A stretch of 64,000 nt of DNA, taken from positions 2,790,001 through 2,854,000 of the forward strand of contig CBDHES010000002.1 of assembly GCA_965262175.1 (NCBI GenBank). Direction: 5' to 3'. The notes under the pieces were generated by a model that made no database searches, was not told the DNA's origin, and saw only the letters and a list, made by a program, of their open reading frames with translations. Position numbers and translations under genes: made by a program. Positions 1 to 8,699 of the stretch are shown here, piece after piece; the first letter of the stretch is position 1; every line of letters begins with the position of its first letter. This stretch comes from CADEDH01 sp965262175. Lineage in GTDB: Bacteria > Actinomycetota > Acidimicrobiia > Acidimicrobiales > SZUA-35.

Positions 1-2
1 CC

Positions 3-452
3 GGCGGGGCCGGGGCCCGACCCTACGCCGACGGGTTGTCGGCCACCGCGTTCCCCAGCGGGGTGCGCAACATGCCGGTCGAGATCAACGAGGCGATCAG
101 CCCCATCGTGTTCTGGCGCAAGGAGCTCCGACCGGGGTCGGGCGGTGATGGCCGGTATCGGGGTGGCCACGGCCAGGTCATCGAGATCGGCAACCGGGAA
201 GGTCGCTCGTTCACCATCAGCGCCACCTACGAGCGGACGGTCAACCCGCCCCGGGGTCGGGCCGGGGGTGAACCGGGAGCGGTCGGGTCACTCCGCCTGG
301 CGTCGGGCGCGCCGGTCAAGCCGCTGGGGCGGAGCGAGATCCCGGGCGACGATCGGTTGATCATGGAGTTTCCCGGCGGGGGCGGGTTCGGCCCGCCGGC
401 CGAGCGCCACCCGGACGCTGCCGCGGCCGAGCGCCGAGCCGGGCTGGCCTAG
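3..452 (+). CDS. hydantoinase B/oxoprolinase family protein, C-terminal part (5' truncated by window)
   Basis: The reading frame is open from the first bases of the window and stops at 450-452. About 149 residues are visible, against 500-600 for the full family. The C-terminal signatures are recognisable: an FPSGVRNMPVE segment, a central VNPPRGRAGG stretch, and the glycine-rich tail FPGGGGFGPP that closes most HyuB/oxoprolinase beta subunits. Members hydrolyse N-carbamoyl or cyclic amide substrates such as hydantoins or 5-oxoproline, usually with a HyuA partner encoded beside them; the partner would lie to the left of this window. Family assignment is firm from these motifs. The substrate cannot be told. 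Confidence 0.85.
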   Translation, partial: GGAGARPYADGLSATAFPSGVRNMPVEINEAISPIVFWRKELRPGSGGDGRYRGGHGQVIEIGNREGRSFTISATYERTVNPPRGRAGGEPGAVGSLRLASGAPVKPLGRSEIPGDDRLIMEFPGGGGFGPPAERHPDAAAAERRAGLA

Positions 453-479
453 CCGTCGGCGGGATCGCCCTCGTCGCCG

Positions 480-1832
480 TCACCGCCATCCCCGGTCGGT
501 GGCTCGGTGCCGGCGCCCGGATCGGTCGCCGTCGCTCGGATCGGCCCCGCCGCCATCTCCGGTCGGTGGTTCCTCGCCGGCACCCGGGTCGCCCCCGTCG
601 TTCTCCCCGTCCGACGGGTCAGCACCATCGCCCAGGTCGTCGTCACCGTCGCCCGGATCGCCCTCGCCGCCCCCGGATGGCCCCTCGTCCGACGACGGCG
701 GTGGTTCCTCGTCGGCTCCGCTCGACGACCCATCGTCCGGCGGCGGTTCCTCGTCGGAGGGCTGGGCGTCGGGGGGCTGGGCGGCGGCGATCGAACCGAC
801 GGCGTTGAACACGGTGACGATGTCGGCGTCGTCGCCGGGGATGTCGGCGTCGTCACCGTCCTCGCCGAGGGTCGCGTCGGCCGGCAGCGGATATTCCAAC
901 ACGATCGGGGCCGGGTACATGGTGAACGGGCGGAACGAGGTGCCGTCGCTGAACACGAGGTTGCGGACGGTGATCGAGTACCCGTCGAGGTCGAGGCGAT
1001 CGATCTCGACCTCGCCCCAGGTCAGGTAGTCGGCACCGAGGGCCGGCTCCGGGCCGGCGCCGTCGGGGTCGTAGAAGGCACAGATCCCGGGCGCGATGTC
1101 GCCGTCGTCCTCACACCCGATGGCGACCCGTCCCAGCTCACCCCGCCACGAGCCCCAGTCGAGGTAGAACTGGAACCGGAGATGGAACCCGTCGCGGGCC
1201 GGGTCGGTCTCGATCACGTACCCGCTCCCCCAGCGGTCGCTGAACCGCTCCACCTCCGGGCTCGACCCGAGATCCCACCAGTCGATCAGGATCGGACGGC
1301 CGGGCCCGGTCCCGGCGACCAGCTCGACGTCGGGGGCGTCGTCATCCGACCCGGCGGTCTCGTCGTCGGGCTCGACCGGCCCTTCGGTCCGGGTCACGAT
1401 CAGCTGCTGGCTGATCAGCAGCGAGGAACTGCCAGCGAAGCTCGGGCCGACCGCCACCACGACCGTGGTACCGGGTTCGGACGCCGACGAAGCCGACAGG
1501 GTCACCTTTCCGTCGGCCGTGGTGGTCGGCTCGGCCAGGTCGTAGCCGGCCCCGGTCAGGTGATCGACGTAGAAGGCCACGGCCTCGTCGATCGTCGGCC
1601 CGTCGATGAGCACCGATGCCGTCTCGGCGTACATCACCTCGTCGTCGATCAGCTCGTAGGGGACGAGCTCGCTGGCGTCGCCCGGAGGGAGGGGGAAGAC
1701 CGTTTCGAGGGGCCGGGTGACCGAGACCGACTCGGTGGTCGACGGCACGGCGTCGTCGTCGGCGCCGAGCAGGCCACACGAGGCCGACACAGAGGCAAGA
1801 ACGGGGAGCACCCAGATGCTCAACCGACGCAT
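480..1832 (-). CDS. secreted lipoprotein with acidic low-complexity tail; probable 3' frameshift
   Basis: The N-terminus is a signal peptide ending in a lipobox (VSASC), so the product should be lipid-anchored outside the membrane. The start ATG has a strong AGGAGG upstream. Residues 40-330 form an unrecognised globular region. About 110 residues rich in D, G, E, P and S follow. The last 15 residues of this frame turn Arg-rich and do not fit the tail, while the +1 frame from about position 525 continues the GAGxEPPTGDGG pattern to a stop at 449. Two 41-bp imperfect copies (485-525 and 552-592) lie 67 bp apart, one more than a multiple of three. A one-base indel is therefore likely. No function is recognised. 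Confidence 0.8.
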   Translation of the reverse strand: MRRLSIWVLPVLASVSASCGLLGADDDAVPSTTESVSVTRPLETVFPLPPGDASELVPYELIDDEVMYAETASVLIDGPTIDEAVAFYVDHLTGAGYDLAEPTTTADGKVTLSASSASEPGTTVVVAVGPSFAGSSSLLISQQLIVTRTEGPVEPDDETAGSDDDAPDVELVAGTGPGRPILIDWWDLGSSPEVERFSDRWGSGYVIETDPARDGFHLRFQFYLDWGSWRGELGRVAIGCEDDGDIAPGICAFYDPDGAGPEPALGADYLTWGEVEIDRLDLDGYSITVRNLVFSDGTSFRPFTMYPAPIVLEYPLPADATLGEDGDDADIPGDDADIVTVFNAVGSIAAAQPPDAQPSDEEPPPDDGSSSGADEEPPPSSDEGPSGGGEGDPGDGDDDLGDGADPSDGENDGGDPGAGEEPPTGDGGGADPSDGDRSGRRHRATDRGWR

Positions 1833-2028
1833 CTCGTCCCACCCTCCTGGCGACCCGGCCCGTCACCCTGAACCCAGAGCTGAGGGAGTAGCCGCCTCTA
1901 CCGTCCCGACCGTCGTTGAGAGTAGCGACCGGCCCCACCCCCCTCCACGATCCGTGTCGGCCACGTAGCGTGAGCAAAACCCCCCTCGACCGCGGCGAAA
2001 CCCGGTCGGACCGTGATCCGGAGGCCGG

Positions 2029-3171
2029 TCAGGGGCGGAGGAGGACGGGGTGGCCGTCGACCACGACCGCCCGAATCCTGGCCACGTCGCCCTCGGGCCG
2101 GTCGACGACGACCAGGTCGGCCGTCCCGCCCGGCTCGATCCGGCCCCGGTCGGCGAGGCCGGCAGCTCGGGCCGGGTGATCGGAGACCATGGCCCATGCT
2201 CCGCCCAGGGTCCGGGCCCCGGCGTCGACCAGGGTGAACGGGGCCTGGAGGAGCGACGGGTAGTGGTAGTCGGAGCACAGGATGTCGACGGCGTCGGCCC
2301 GGACCGCGTCGAGCACCGACAGGTTGCCGAGGTGTGAGCCGCCCCGGACGACGTTGGGGGCGCCACCCAGGACCCGGATGCCCTCGGCGCGGAAGCGTCG
2401 GGCGAGGTCGATCGTGGTGGGGAACTCGGCTATCTGGACCCCGAGCTGCAGGTCCCGGGCCAGGTCGTCGAGGGAGGCCGAATCGTGGGAGGCGGTCGGG
2501 CACCCGATGGCGGCCGCGGCCTTGGCCAACCGTTCCTCCTGGGCCCGGCCTTCATCGCGGCGGGCGATGGCCTCGTCCTGGAGTCGCCCCAGGTCGTCGG
2601 CCGACAGCCCGGACCGGGCGACCTGCGACGGGCTGAGCGATGCCGGCTGGCCGTCGTCGTCGACGGCGTGGTCGTTGAACGAGAGCATGGCCACCGAACC
2701 GTCCTCGATCCAGCCGATCAGCTCATCGGCGTCGTCGGTGTTGCCCCGCTCGTGCCGGACATGGACCAGGACCCGGGGAGCGCCGCGCCGCCGGGCGGTG
2801 GCGGCGATCAGGTCCCGCAAAGTCTGCCGGCTCCGCAGGCCCGGCTCCCAACTGTCGGTCGCCGAGAGGTACGAGGTGGTGATCCCGGCGGCCAGCAGGT
2901 GGTCGTCGTTGTCGGGGAGGGCGTAGCGGTGGTCGAAGCCGACGCCGCCACGGGGCGACAGCGAACGTTCGAAGGCGTCGCCGTGGAGATCCACGATTCC
3001 CGGCAGCACGTAGGCGCCCTCGGCATCGATCGTGCCCTCGCCGCCCGATCCGGCGTGGTCGGTGATGCGGCCGTCGGCCCACGCCACCTCGCCCGCCTGG
3101 GCCCAGTCGGCGCCGGCCCACAACACCCGTCCGCCGACGATCCGGCCCGTGCCCCCCGTCGCGTCGTCCAT
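2029..3171 (-). CDS. phnM: alpha-D-ribose 1-methylphosphonate 5-triphosphate diphosphatase (PhnM)
   Basis: 380 residues, the normal PhnM length. PhnM is an amidohydrolase-superfamily metalloenzyme of the C-P lyase pathway that removes pyrophosphate from ribose-methylphosphonate triphosphate. Diagnostic motifs are present: GIVDLHGDAFERSLSPRGGV (metal ligands and the family-specific stretch), FNDHAVDDDGQ, TASHDSA, GAPNVVRGGSHLGN and CSDYHYPSLL. No other phn gene lies in the window, so this is an orphan copy next to a TauE-like transporter operon. It may act on a related phosphoester or complement C-P lyase genes elsewhere. Family assignment is secure; the pathway role is inferred. Confidence 0.92.
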   Translation of the reverse strand: MDDATGGTGRIVGGRVLWAGADWAQAGEVAWADGRITDHAGSGGEGTIDAEGAYVLPGIVDLHGDAFERSLSPRGGVGFDHRYALPDNDDHLLAAGITTSYLSATDSWEPGLRSRQTLRDLIAATARRRGAPRVLVHVRHERGNTDDADELIGWIEDGSVAMLSFNDHAVDDDGQPASLSPSQVARSGLSADDLGRLQDEAIARRDEGRAQEERLAKAAAAIGCPTASHDSASLDDLARDLQLGVQIAEFPTTIDLARRFRAEGIRVLGGAPNVVRGGSHLGNLSVLDAVRADAVDILCSDYHYPSLLQAPFTLVDAGARTLGGAWAMVSDHPARAAGLADRGRIEPGGTADLVVVDRPEGDVARIRAVVVDGHPVLLRP

Positions 3172-3251
3172 CGTCCGACCCCCTCGATCGCCCGGCTCGG
3201 ATCCATCCTAGGGCGCCCGGCGTTCCCCGTCGGGCGAGCGGCGGCGACTCC

Positions 3252-3581
3252 TCAGGAACCGATGCCGAGCGCGGCCAGGGTGGCACCGATGGCGACCGTG
3301 GCGATGAGGGCCAACCCGACGGCGACGAACCGGAGGTCGCCTTCCTGGGACCATCGGATGACGAGCCAGACCACCCGGGCGAGAGGAACGGCGACGACCA
3401 GCCCGACCGCCACGACGGCCAAGGCCAGGCCGGCCGGCCCCGGGATGAGGCCACCGAGCACGGCGACGACGAGCACCAGCCGCGACACCCACAACAACGC
3501 CGGCCCCTGCCTCCGGCCGCGGATGGAGCTGACCAGTCCGGGTGGCCGGGTCGACGACGGCAGGTCGGCCCGGGGGCTCAC
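3252..3581 (-). CDS. small membrane protein, DUF1634-like
   Basis: 109 residues with three predicted membrane helices (about 29-47, 50-72 and 85-107). The pattern P-x-x-R-V-x(8)-W-x(2)-EGD-x-RFVAV-x-L resembles the DUF1634 signature. DUF1634 proteins are typically encoded beside TauE/SafE transporters, which fits here: the GTG start overlaps the TauE stop by four bases (GTGA), implying translational coupling. It is probably an accessory subunit or partner of the neighbouring transporter. The family name rests on motif resemblance and context, not on a search. Confidence 0.75.
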   Translation of the reverse strand: MSPRADLPSSTRPPGLVSSIRGRRQGPALLWVSRLVLVVAVLGGLIPGPAGLALAVVAVGLVVAVPLARVVWLVIRWSQEGDLRFVAVGLALIATVAIGATLAALGIGS

Positions 3582-4399
3582 GACTGGCTCACCAGGACGA
3601 CGGCCACGATCAGCAGGAGCACGCTGAGCACCCGGCGAACCCGGGCCGGGTGGAGCCCGGCCTGGACCCGGGCGCCGACCATCCCGCCGACCAGCGACCC
3701 GGCGGCGACCAAAGCGGCCGTCTTGGCGTCGATCCGCCCCTGCACGGCGAACACGACCAGGGCGGTGGCGGCGGTGAGGCCGACGGTGAAGGTGGTGGTC
3801 GAGGCGGCAACCTTGGTCGGGACCTTCATGATCTCGCTGGTGGCGGGGGTCTTGATGAACCCGCCCGACACCCCCGCCACCCCGGCGATGAGACCCGAGA
3901 CGCTCATGAAGGCCATGGCGAGCGGGAGTCGCTCGGCCCGGTAGGGCACGACCTCGACACCGAGGGGGTAGGCGCCGGCCAGCGAGCCGACCCGCTCACC
4001 GATGTCGGACTCGTCGGCCTCGGGGTCGGGCTGGTTGCGGAGGCCGCTCCGTCGGCCGCCGGCCAGGGCGGCCATCACCGCCACCGCGGCCAGCGAGAGC
4101 GTCAGGACCCGGTCGCCGATGAAGCCCGAGACGATCGCCCCGAACACGGCGCCGGCCGACGACGCCAACTCGGTGGCGACCCCGATCCGGTGGTTCACCG
4201 AACGGTCGGCCAGCTGCCGGGGCGCGGCGGCGATCGAGCCGGCGGCCACGGTCACCAGACCGAGCGGGGCCGCCTCGGACGGCGACATGCCGACCAGCAC
4301 GAGCGCCGGAACCAGCAGTACGGCACCGCCGAGCCCACCGAGGACGCCGACGAGGGCCGCCACCGCGGCCATCAGGCCGTATCCGATCAGCTCGATCAC
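3578..4399 (-). CDS. TauE/SafE family sulfite/organosulfonate exporter-like permease
   Basis: 273 residues from a GTG start (VIELIGYGLMA). The frame continues open upstream, but that part is the ThuA gene in another frame. There are seven to eight hydrophobic segments. The N-terminal repeat has the family's glycine-rich loop (GVLGGLGGAVLLVP) and the second half has VAGVSGGFIKTPA, the paired half-repeats typical of TauE/SafE. Members move sulfite, sulfoacetate or other small anions. It follows the ThuA-like gene by 14 bases and overlaps the DUF1634-like gene. Substrate unknown. Confidence 0.88.
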   Translation of the reverse strand: MIELIGYGLMAAVAALVGVLGGLGGAVLLVPALVLVGMSPSEAAPLGLVTVAAGSIAAAPRQLADRSVNHRIGVATELASSAGAVFGAIVSGFIGDRVLTLSLAAVAVMAALAGGRRSGLRNQPDPEADESDIGERVGSLAGAYPLGVEVVPYRAERLPLAMAFMSVSGLIAGVAGVSGGFIKTPATSEIMKVPTKVAASTTTFTVGLTAATALVVFAVQGRIDAKTAALVAAGSLVGGMVGARVQAGLHPARVRRVLSVLLLIVAVVLVSQS

Positions 4400-4413
4400 G
4401 CTCGACGGTTGTA

Positions 4414-5196
4414 TCAGGTCCCGCCGTCTGGTCCTAGCCCGACCGCCCACCGCAGCCCTCGACGGAGCAGCTCCCGATACTGCGGGACGTCCCACGAGCA
4501 GCGTTCGACGGTCGGGTAGCGGTCCATGAGGGGGACCATGTCCCAGTGGCCTCGGCAGTGGCCGAGCGTGTTGTACAGCACCGCCCCTCGACCGAGCGGG
4601 CGGAGGTACTGGACGAGGTGTCGACCGGAGCCGTCGGGCCCGCCGTCGTGCCAGTCGGACTCGGCGAAGCCGCGGGCCTCCCCCCGCCAGGTGGTGTGGA
4701 GCAGCGGCCGGAGGGCATCGAGATCGTGGTGTTCCATGAGGTACAGCTCGTCGTCGGTCTCGAACGGTTCGATCCCGGCCACCAGCCAGTGGTCGTCGAC
4801 GGTCGGCTCGACCCGGTAGGGGGCGATCGGGGGGTGGGCGACGAACTGGGAGCCCAGGGTCTCGGCCCACCGGGGGAAGCATCTCGGGGCCTCGACGCCG
4901 TTCGGCCGGGGGAGGTCGAGGGCGGCGTTGGTGCCGTGGAGGGCGAGCCACCGGCCGCCGCCCTCCACCCAGGCCCGGACGGCTTCCTGGGCCTGCTCCG
5001 GGGGGCGGACGTCGCAGGTGTAGGAGACGAGGAACTCGACGCCGTCGAGCGTCGAGACGTCGTCGAACGTCGAGTCGACCCGGACCCGGACGTGGTCGTG
5101 CTCGGCCAGGGCGCCGAGCAACTCCCGGCGGGCGTAGTCGATGTCGTGGTAGCGGCCACCGGCGACCACCCAGCCGTCGACCCGATCCCGATCCAT
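4414..5196 (-). CDS. ThuA-like (trehalose-utilisation family) protein
   Basis: 260 residues starting MDRDRVDGWVVAGG. A much longer open frame upstream is Arg/Pro-rich shadow sequence and was discarded. Family features are YHDIDYARRELL near the N-terminus, FLVSYTCDVRP, WLALHGTNAALD, the conserved DDELYLMEHHD and a terminal YNTLGHCRGHWDM block. ThuA domains have a type-1 glutamine-amidotransferase-like fold and occur in sugar utilisation clusters, but their chemistry is poorly defined. It is first in the operon with the TauE-like permease and the DUF1634-like protein, and divergent from the alcohol dehydrogenase remnant across a 219-bp intergenic region. Confidence 0.85.
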   Translation of the reverse strand: MDRDRVDGWVVAGGRYHDIDYARRELLGALAEHDHVRVRVDSTFDDVSTLDGVEFLVSYTCDVRPPEQAQEAVRAWVEGGGRWLALHGTNAALDLPRPNGVEAPRCFPRWAETLGSQFVAHPPIAPYRVEPTVDDHWLVAGIEPFETDDELYLMEHHDLDALRPLLHTTWRGEARGFAESDWHDGGPDGSGRHLVQYLRPLGRGAVLYNTLGHCRGHWDMVPLMDRYPTVERCSWDVPQYRELLRRGLRWAVGLGPDGGT

Positions 5197-5415
5197 CAAC
5201 GTGCCCTTTCGCCGACCGTGGGCTCCTCCCGGTGATGGTCGGTCGGGGCCGGGACCATCTTCGGTGACGCCGTCGGTGCCGGCAAGCGGCGTCGTGCCCT
5301 CGGGGACCGACCGGCCACCTCGGCGACCGAACGGATCGACGGCCTCGGGCCCCCGGGTGTAGACAGGCGGCAACCGGTCGAGACGGGCCGCGCCGCCGAG
5401 GTGTCGGAGGAACCG

Positions 5416-6688
5416 ATGCGAGCAGGAATCATCACCGGCAAGGGCCGATTCGAGCTGGTCGACGTGGCCGAGGCCCCACCCCGACCGGGTCAGGTCGTCG
5501 TCGCCATCGAGCGGTGCGGGATCTGTGGCAGCGACGTGCACGCCTACCAGGAGGGCTGGCCGTACTCGCCGGGAATCTGCGGCCACGAGTGGACGGGCAC
5601 AGTGGCCGAGGTCGGGGCCGAGGTGGAGCGATTCACCGCCGGGACACGGGTGGTCGGGGCTCAGGCGCCCGGGTGCGGAGCGTGCCGGCAGTGTCGGGTC
5701 GACCTCCCGCAGTACTGCGCCGTGGCGGCCAGCGAGTACTCGGGCCGGGCGGCCCCGTCGACGGGTGGGTTCGCCCCGTTCCTCACGCTCAGCGCCAACC
5801 GGCTGATCCCGGTCCCGGACGGGGTCGACGACGAGCAGGCGGCCCTGATCGAGCCGGCGGCGGTGGCCCTCCACGCCGTCCGCCGGTCGCGCCTGACCGT
5901 CGGCGATGTCGCCTGTGTGGTCGGCTGCGGGCCGATCGGGTTGATGGTCATCCAGTGCGCGAGGGCGGCCGGGGCGGGAACGGTCATCGCCGTCGAGCCC
6001 GACGACGGACGTCGGTCGGTGGCCCTCGATCTCGGGGCCGACATCGCCGTGGCACCCGGTCCGGATCTGCGGGCCGCGGTCAACGAGCACACCGATGGGC
6101 TCCGGGCCGACATCGCCTACGACTGCGCCGGCATCCCCCAAACCCTTCAGCAGTCGGTCGACATGGTCCGTCAGGGCGGGTCGGTGTGCGTGGTCGGTGT
6201 GTCGAGCGGCGAGGCCGTCATCCAGCCCATGCGGTGGATGATGAAGGAGGTGAGACACCCGTCGACCCCGGCCGTCGACGTCCGACTGCAAGGGCTCGCC
6301 GAGTCGTGGAAGCTGGCAGCAAGCGGCTTGGATCGTGTGGCCCAGGTCGAGGCGGCGGAGATCACCGAGCTGTGGCCGCCGGCGACCTGCTCGCCGACAT
6401 CCAGGACACGACCCGCCAACGAATCTTCGCCCAGCTGGCGTGGTCGAGCGCTGCTCGAGGTCGTCCTGGCCAACCTGGAAGGCGAGGGCGATGGCAGCAC
6501 GCCGACACTCGGGGATGAGATGGCGATCACCGCCAAGCTCGTGGCCGATGGCCGCATCCGCACCCGAGGAGCGGCGGCGGCTCGTCACCGCCACCGTCGC
6601 CCTCGACGAGCTGCCGACCACGATCGACGACCTCGCCGCCCGCCGCCTCGACGCCATCAAGATCCTGGTCGACCCGACGGCCGGCTAG
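5416..6688 (+). pseudogene. zinc-dependent alcohol dehydrogenase (MDR family), disrupted
   Basis: The start ATG at 5416 has GGAGG at 5404-5408. Residues 1-280 are a good medium-chain dehydrogenase: catalytic zinc CGICGSD and GHEW, a structural zinc loop GCGACRQCRVDLPQYC, and the Rossmann motif GCGPIG. After MRWMMKEV (about 6250) the family sequence stops. It resumes at about 6508 with GDEMAITAKLVADGRI, then shifts frame near 6568 to end properly with VALDELPTTIDDL and ILVDPTAG at 6688. Some 250 bp of unrelated sequence and at least one frameshift thus interrupt the gene. The frame that reads through runs on into the next gene, which is not a real fusion. Probably non-functional. Confidence 0.68.
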
Positions 6689-6748
6689 GACGCGGATGGG
6701 CGCCAACTCTCCCGCCGGGCCGCCGCCGAGGAGGCCGACGTGCCGGCA

Positions 6749-6778
6749 CAAACGGTGAATGGTCGATACGACCGTTTG
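6749..6778. promoter_or_regulatory. 8-bp inverted repeat, possible operator
   Basis: CAAACGGT at 6749-6756 and its exact complement ACCGTTTG at 6771-6778 are separated by 14 bp, with centres 22 bp apart (two helical turns). It sits about 100 bp before the carboxymuconolactone-decarboxylase-family gene and just after the broken dehydrogenase. This looks like a binding site for a dimeric regulator. A weak terminator is the alternative, but the stem is short for that. Which regulator would bind is unknown. Confidence 0.4.
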
Positions 6779-6876
6779 ACGTGATTCCCCCGGACAGGGA
6801 AGGGTGGCGGAACGACCGCCGGCGACCTTGCGGCCGATCCGCCATCGGCGGCCCGGGTCGGGACGAGGAGAGCGAC

Positions 6877-7440
6877 GTGCACCTGCCGCGACCATCAACA
6901 CCCCGCCTCGAGCCCATACCCAAGGTCCTGCAACGGGCCCAGGAGGCGTTGGCCGATCAGCCGGTGAAGGCAGCCAACGTGATGGCGACGCTGTCCCACA
7001 ACCGAACCATCCGCGACGCGGTCGGTGCGCTCTCCCAGGTGGTCCTGTTCGGCGGTGACCTTCCCCGCCGCCAGGTCGAGATCGCCGTCCTGCGGATGGG
7101 ATGGAACTGCCAGTCGGTCTACGAGTTCGGCCAACACACGCTGTTCGGGCGGCACGCCGGCCTGACCGACGAGGAGATCTACCTGACGACCCGTCCGATC
7201 GCCCAGGGCGGTTGGTCCCCGCCGGACGCGGCGATCCTTCAACTGGTCGACGACCTGTACGCCGACGACTGCGTCTCCGATGCGACCTGGGCCGAGGCCA
7301 CCCGCCACTTCAGCGATCACGACCTGGTCCACCTGATCGCTACCGCCGGCTGCTATCGGCTGGTCAGCGGGTTCCTCAACAGCGCCGGTGTCCAACTCGA
7401 CGACGGTGTCCCGGGGTGGCCGGTGCACCGGGGAGCGTGA
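6877..7440 (+). CDS. carboxymuconolactone decarboxylase (AhpD-like) family protein
   Basis: 187 residues from a GTG start with GAGGAG at 6865-6870. The upstream open frame belongs to the dehydrogenase region. The all-helical core fits the CMD/AhpD fold: LPRRQVEIAVLRMGWNCQSVYEFGQH, where the usual CxxxH active-site motif reads NCQSVYEFGQH, then HDLVHLIATAGCYRLVSGFLN near the end. Members include 4-carboxymuconolactone decarboxylases and peroxidase-type proteins. The single cysteine argues against AhpD-type CxxC disulphide chemistry. It ends five bases before the CoA-transferase gene, so the two are probably cotranscribed. Confidence 0.85.
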   Translation: MHLPRPSTPRLEPIPKVLQRAQEALADQPVKAANVMATLSHNRTIRDAVGALSQVVLFGGDLPRRQVEIAVLRMGWNCQSVYEFGQHTLFGRHAGLTDEEIYLTTRPIAQGGWSPPDAAILQLVDDLYADDCVSDATWAEATRHFSDHDLVHLIATAGCYRLVSGFLNSAGVQLDDGVPGWPVHRGA

Positions 7441-7445
7441 TCGGC

Positions 7446-8630
7446 ATGGCAACCGACTTCCTCCTCGCCGGTGTTCGGGTCCTCGACTTCTCCCGGGTGG
7501 TCGCCGGCCCGTTCTCGACCCGGATGCTGGCCGACCTCGGGGCCGACGTCGTCAAGGTCGAGCCACCGGAGGGAGACACGTCTCGCCTGTTCGGCCGGAA
7601 GGTGAACGGGCTGTCGACCATGTTCACCCAGCACAACGTCGGCAAGCGCTCGGTCTGCGTCGATCTCTCGAAGGACGGCGCCGCCGACCTGATGCTGGCG
7701 ATGGCCGCCCGGGCCGACGTCGTCGTCGAGAACTTCCGACCCGGCATCATGGCCAACCTCGGGTTGGGGTGGGACGAGCTCTCGGCGGTGAACCCCCGGC
7801 TGGTCATGCTGTCGATCTCGGGCTTCGGTCAGCACGGTCCCGAGCGGGACCGGGCCGCCTACGCCCCCATCGTGCACGCCGAGACCGGACTCCTCGAGCG
7901 CCAACAGCACATCGACGGGACGGATCGACCGAGCGGGATCGCGCTGTCGATCGCCGACACCGCGACCGGGCTCCAGGGCACCGTCGCCCTGCTGGCGGCT
8001 CTCCGACACGCTGAGCGCACCGGGGTCGGCCAGCACATCGACATGGCGATGATCAACGCCATGTTCTTCACCGACGACTACGCCGGCGCGGCCCTCGATG
8101 GCATCAAGACCTTCAACGGTGCCGGGCTGGTCTTCGAGGCGACCGGCGGCCCGGTGATGCTGGCCGGTGACGAGAAGTGGATCTGGCGGGTGATCAACAC
8201 CAAGGGCGGGGTCGACGATCCGACGCCGCCCGGAGCCGACCTCGACACCAAGATCCGATTGCGTCGGCAAGCGATCGAGGACTACCTGCGGTCGTTCCCC
8301 GATCGGCCATCGCTGACGTCGAAGCTCAGCGAGCTGAACCTCGCCTGGGGCGACGTGCTCGACCACCACGACGTCTTCGACCGCCAGGGGTCGGTCGAGG
8401 CACGACAGGTGGTCGCCACGGTCGACGACCGGGGAGGCGGCCAGCGCCGGGTGACGAACACGCCGTTCCGGTTCTCCAACGCCGAGGCCGCCGTTGCCGG
8501 TCCGGCCCCCCACCGAGGTGAGCACAACGTCGAGGCGATCACCGACTGGCTGGGCGATGAGCGGCCCGACCTCGACCTGCTCCTCCACGACGGGATCCTC
8601 CTGACCGACGACGCCGGCGGATCGTCGTAG
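7446..8630 (+). CDS. class III CoA-transferase (CaiB/BaiF family)
   Basis: 394 residues from an ATG five bases after the preceding stop. Family III motifs are clear: GVRVLDFSRVVAGPFSTRMLADLGADVVKVE at the N-terminus, the DVVVENFRPG segment that carries strand and helix elements near the catalytic Asp region, LVMLSISGFGQHGP, and MAMINAMFF. These enzymes move CoA between a CoA-thioester and a free carboxylate. With the CMD-family gene and the dehydrogenase remnant it suggests a small catabolic cluster. The acyl substrate cannot be predicted. Confidence 0.92.
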   Translation: MATDFLLAGVRVLDFSRVVAGPFSTRMLADLGADVVKVEPPEGDTSRLFGRKVNGLSTMFTQHNVGKRSVCVDLSKDGAADLMLAMAARADVVVENFRPGIMANLGLGWDELSAVNPRLVMLSISGFGQHGPERDRAAYAPIVHAETGLLERQQHIDGTDRPSGIALSIADTATGLQGTVALLAALRHAERTGVGQHIDMAMINAMFFTDDYAGAALDGIKTFNGAGLVFEATGGPVMLAGDEKWIWRVINTKGGVDDPTPPGADLDTKIRLRRQAIEDYLRSFPDRPSLTSKLSELNLAWGDVLDHHDVFDRQGSVEARQVVATVDDRGGGQRRVTNTPFRFSNAEAAVAGPAPHRGEHNVEAITDWLGDERPDLDLLLHDGILLTDDAGGSS

Positions 8631-8699
8631 CGTTCGAGAGCTGGGAGCCGACCGGGTCGCCGGAGCCGGGTGATCGTGGCCTTCTCCATCCCGGGGCCA

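Noticed and set aside
4414..6660. A 748-residue ThuA-like protein with a long N-terminal extension
   Set aside because: The extra 488 residues lie antisense to the dehydrogenase gene and lack family features. The ThuA domain starts naturally at 5196.
5401..7440. A single 679-residue fusion of alcohol dehydrogenase and CMD-family protein
   Set aside because: The stretch between about 6570 and 6876 is Arg-rich shadow. The dehydrogenase C-terminus lies in another frame, and a proper ribosome binding site and GTG precede the CMD gene.
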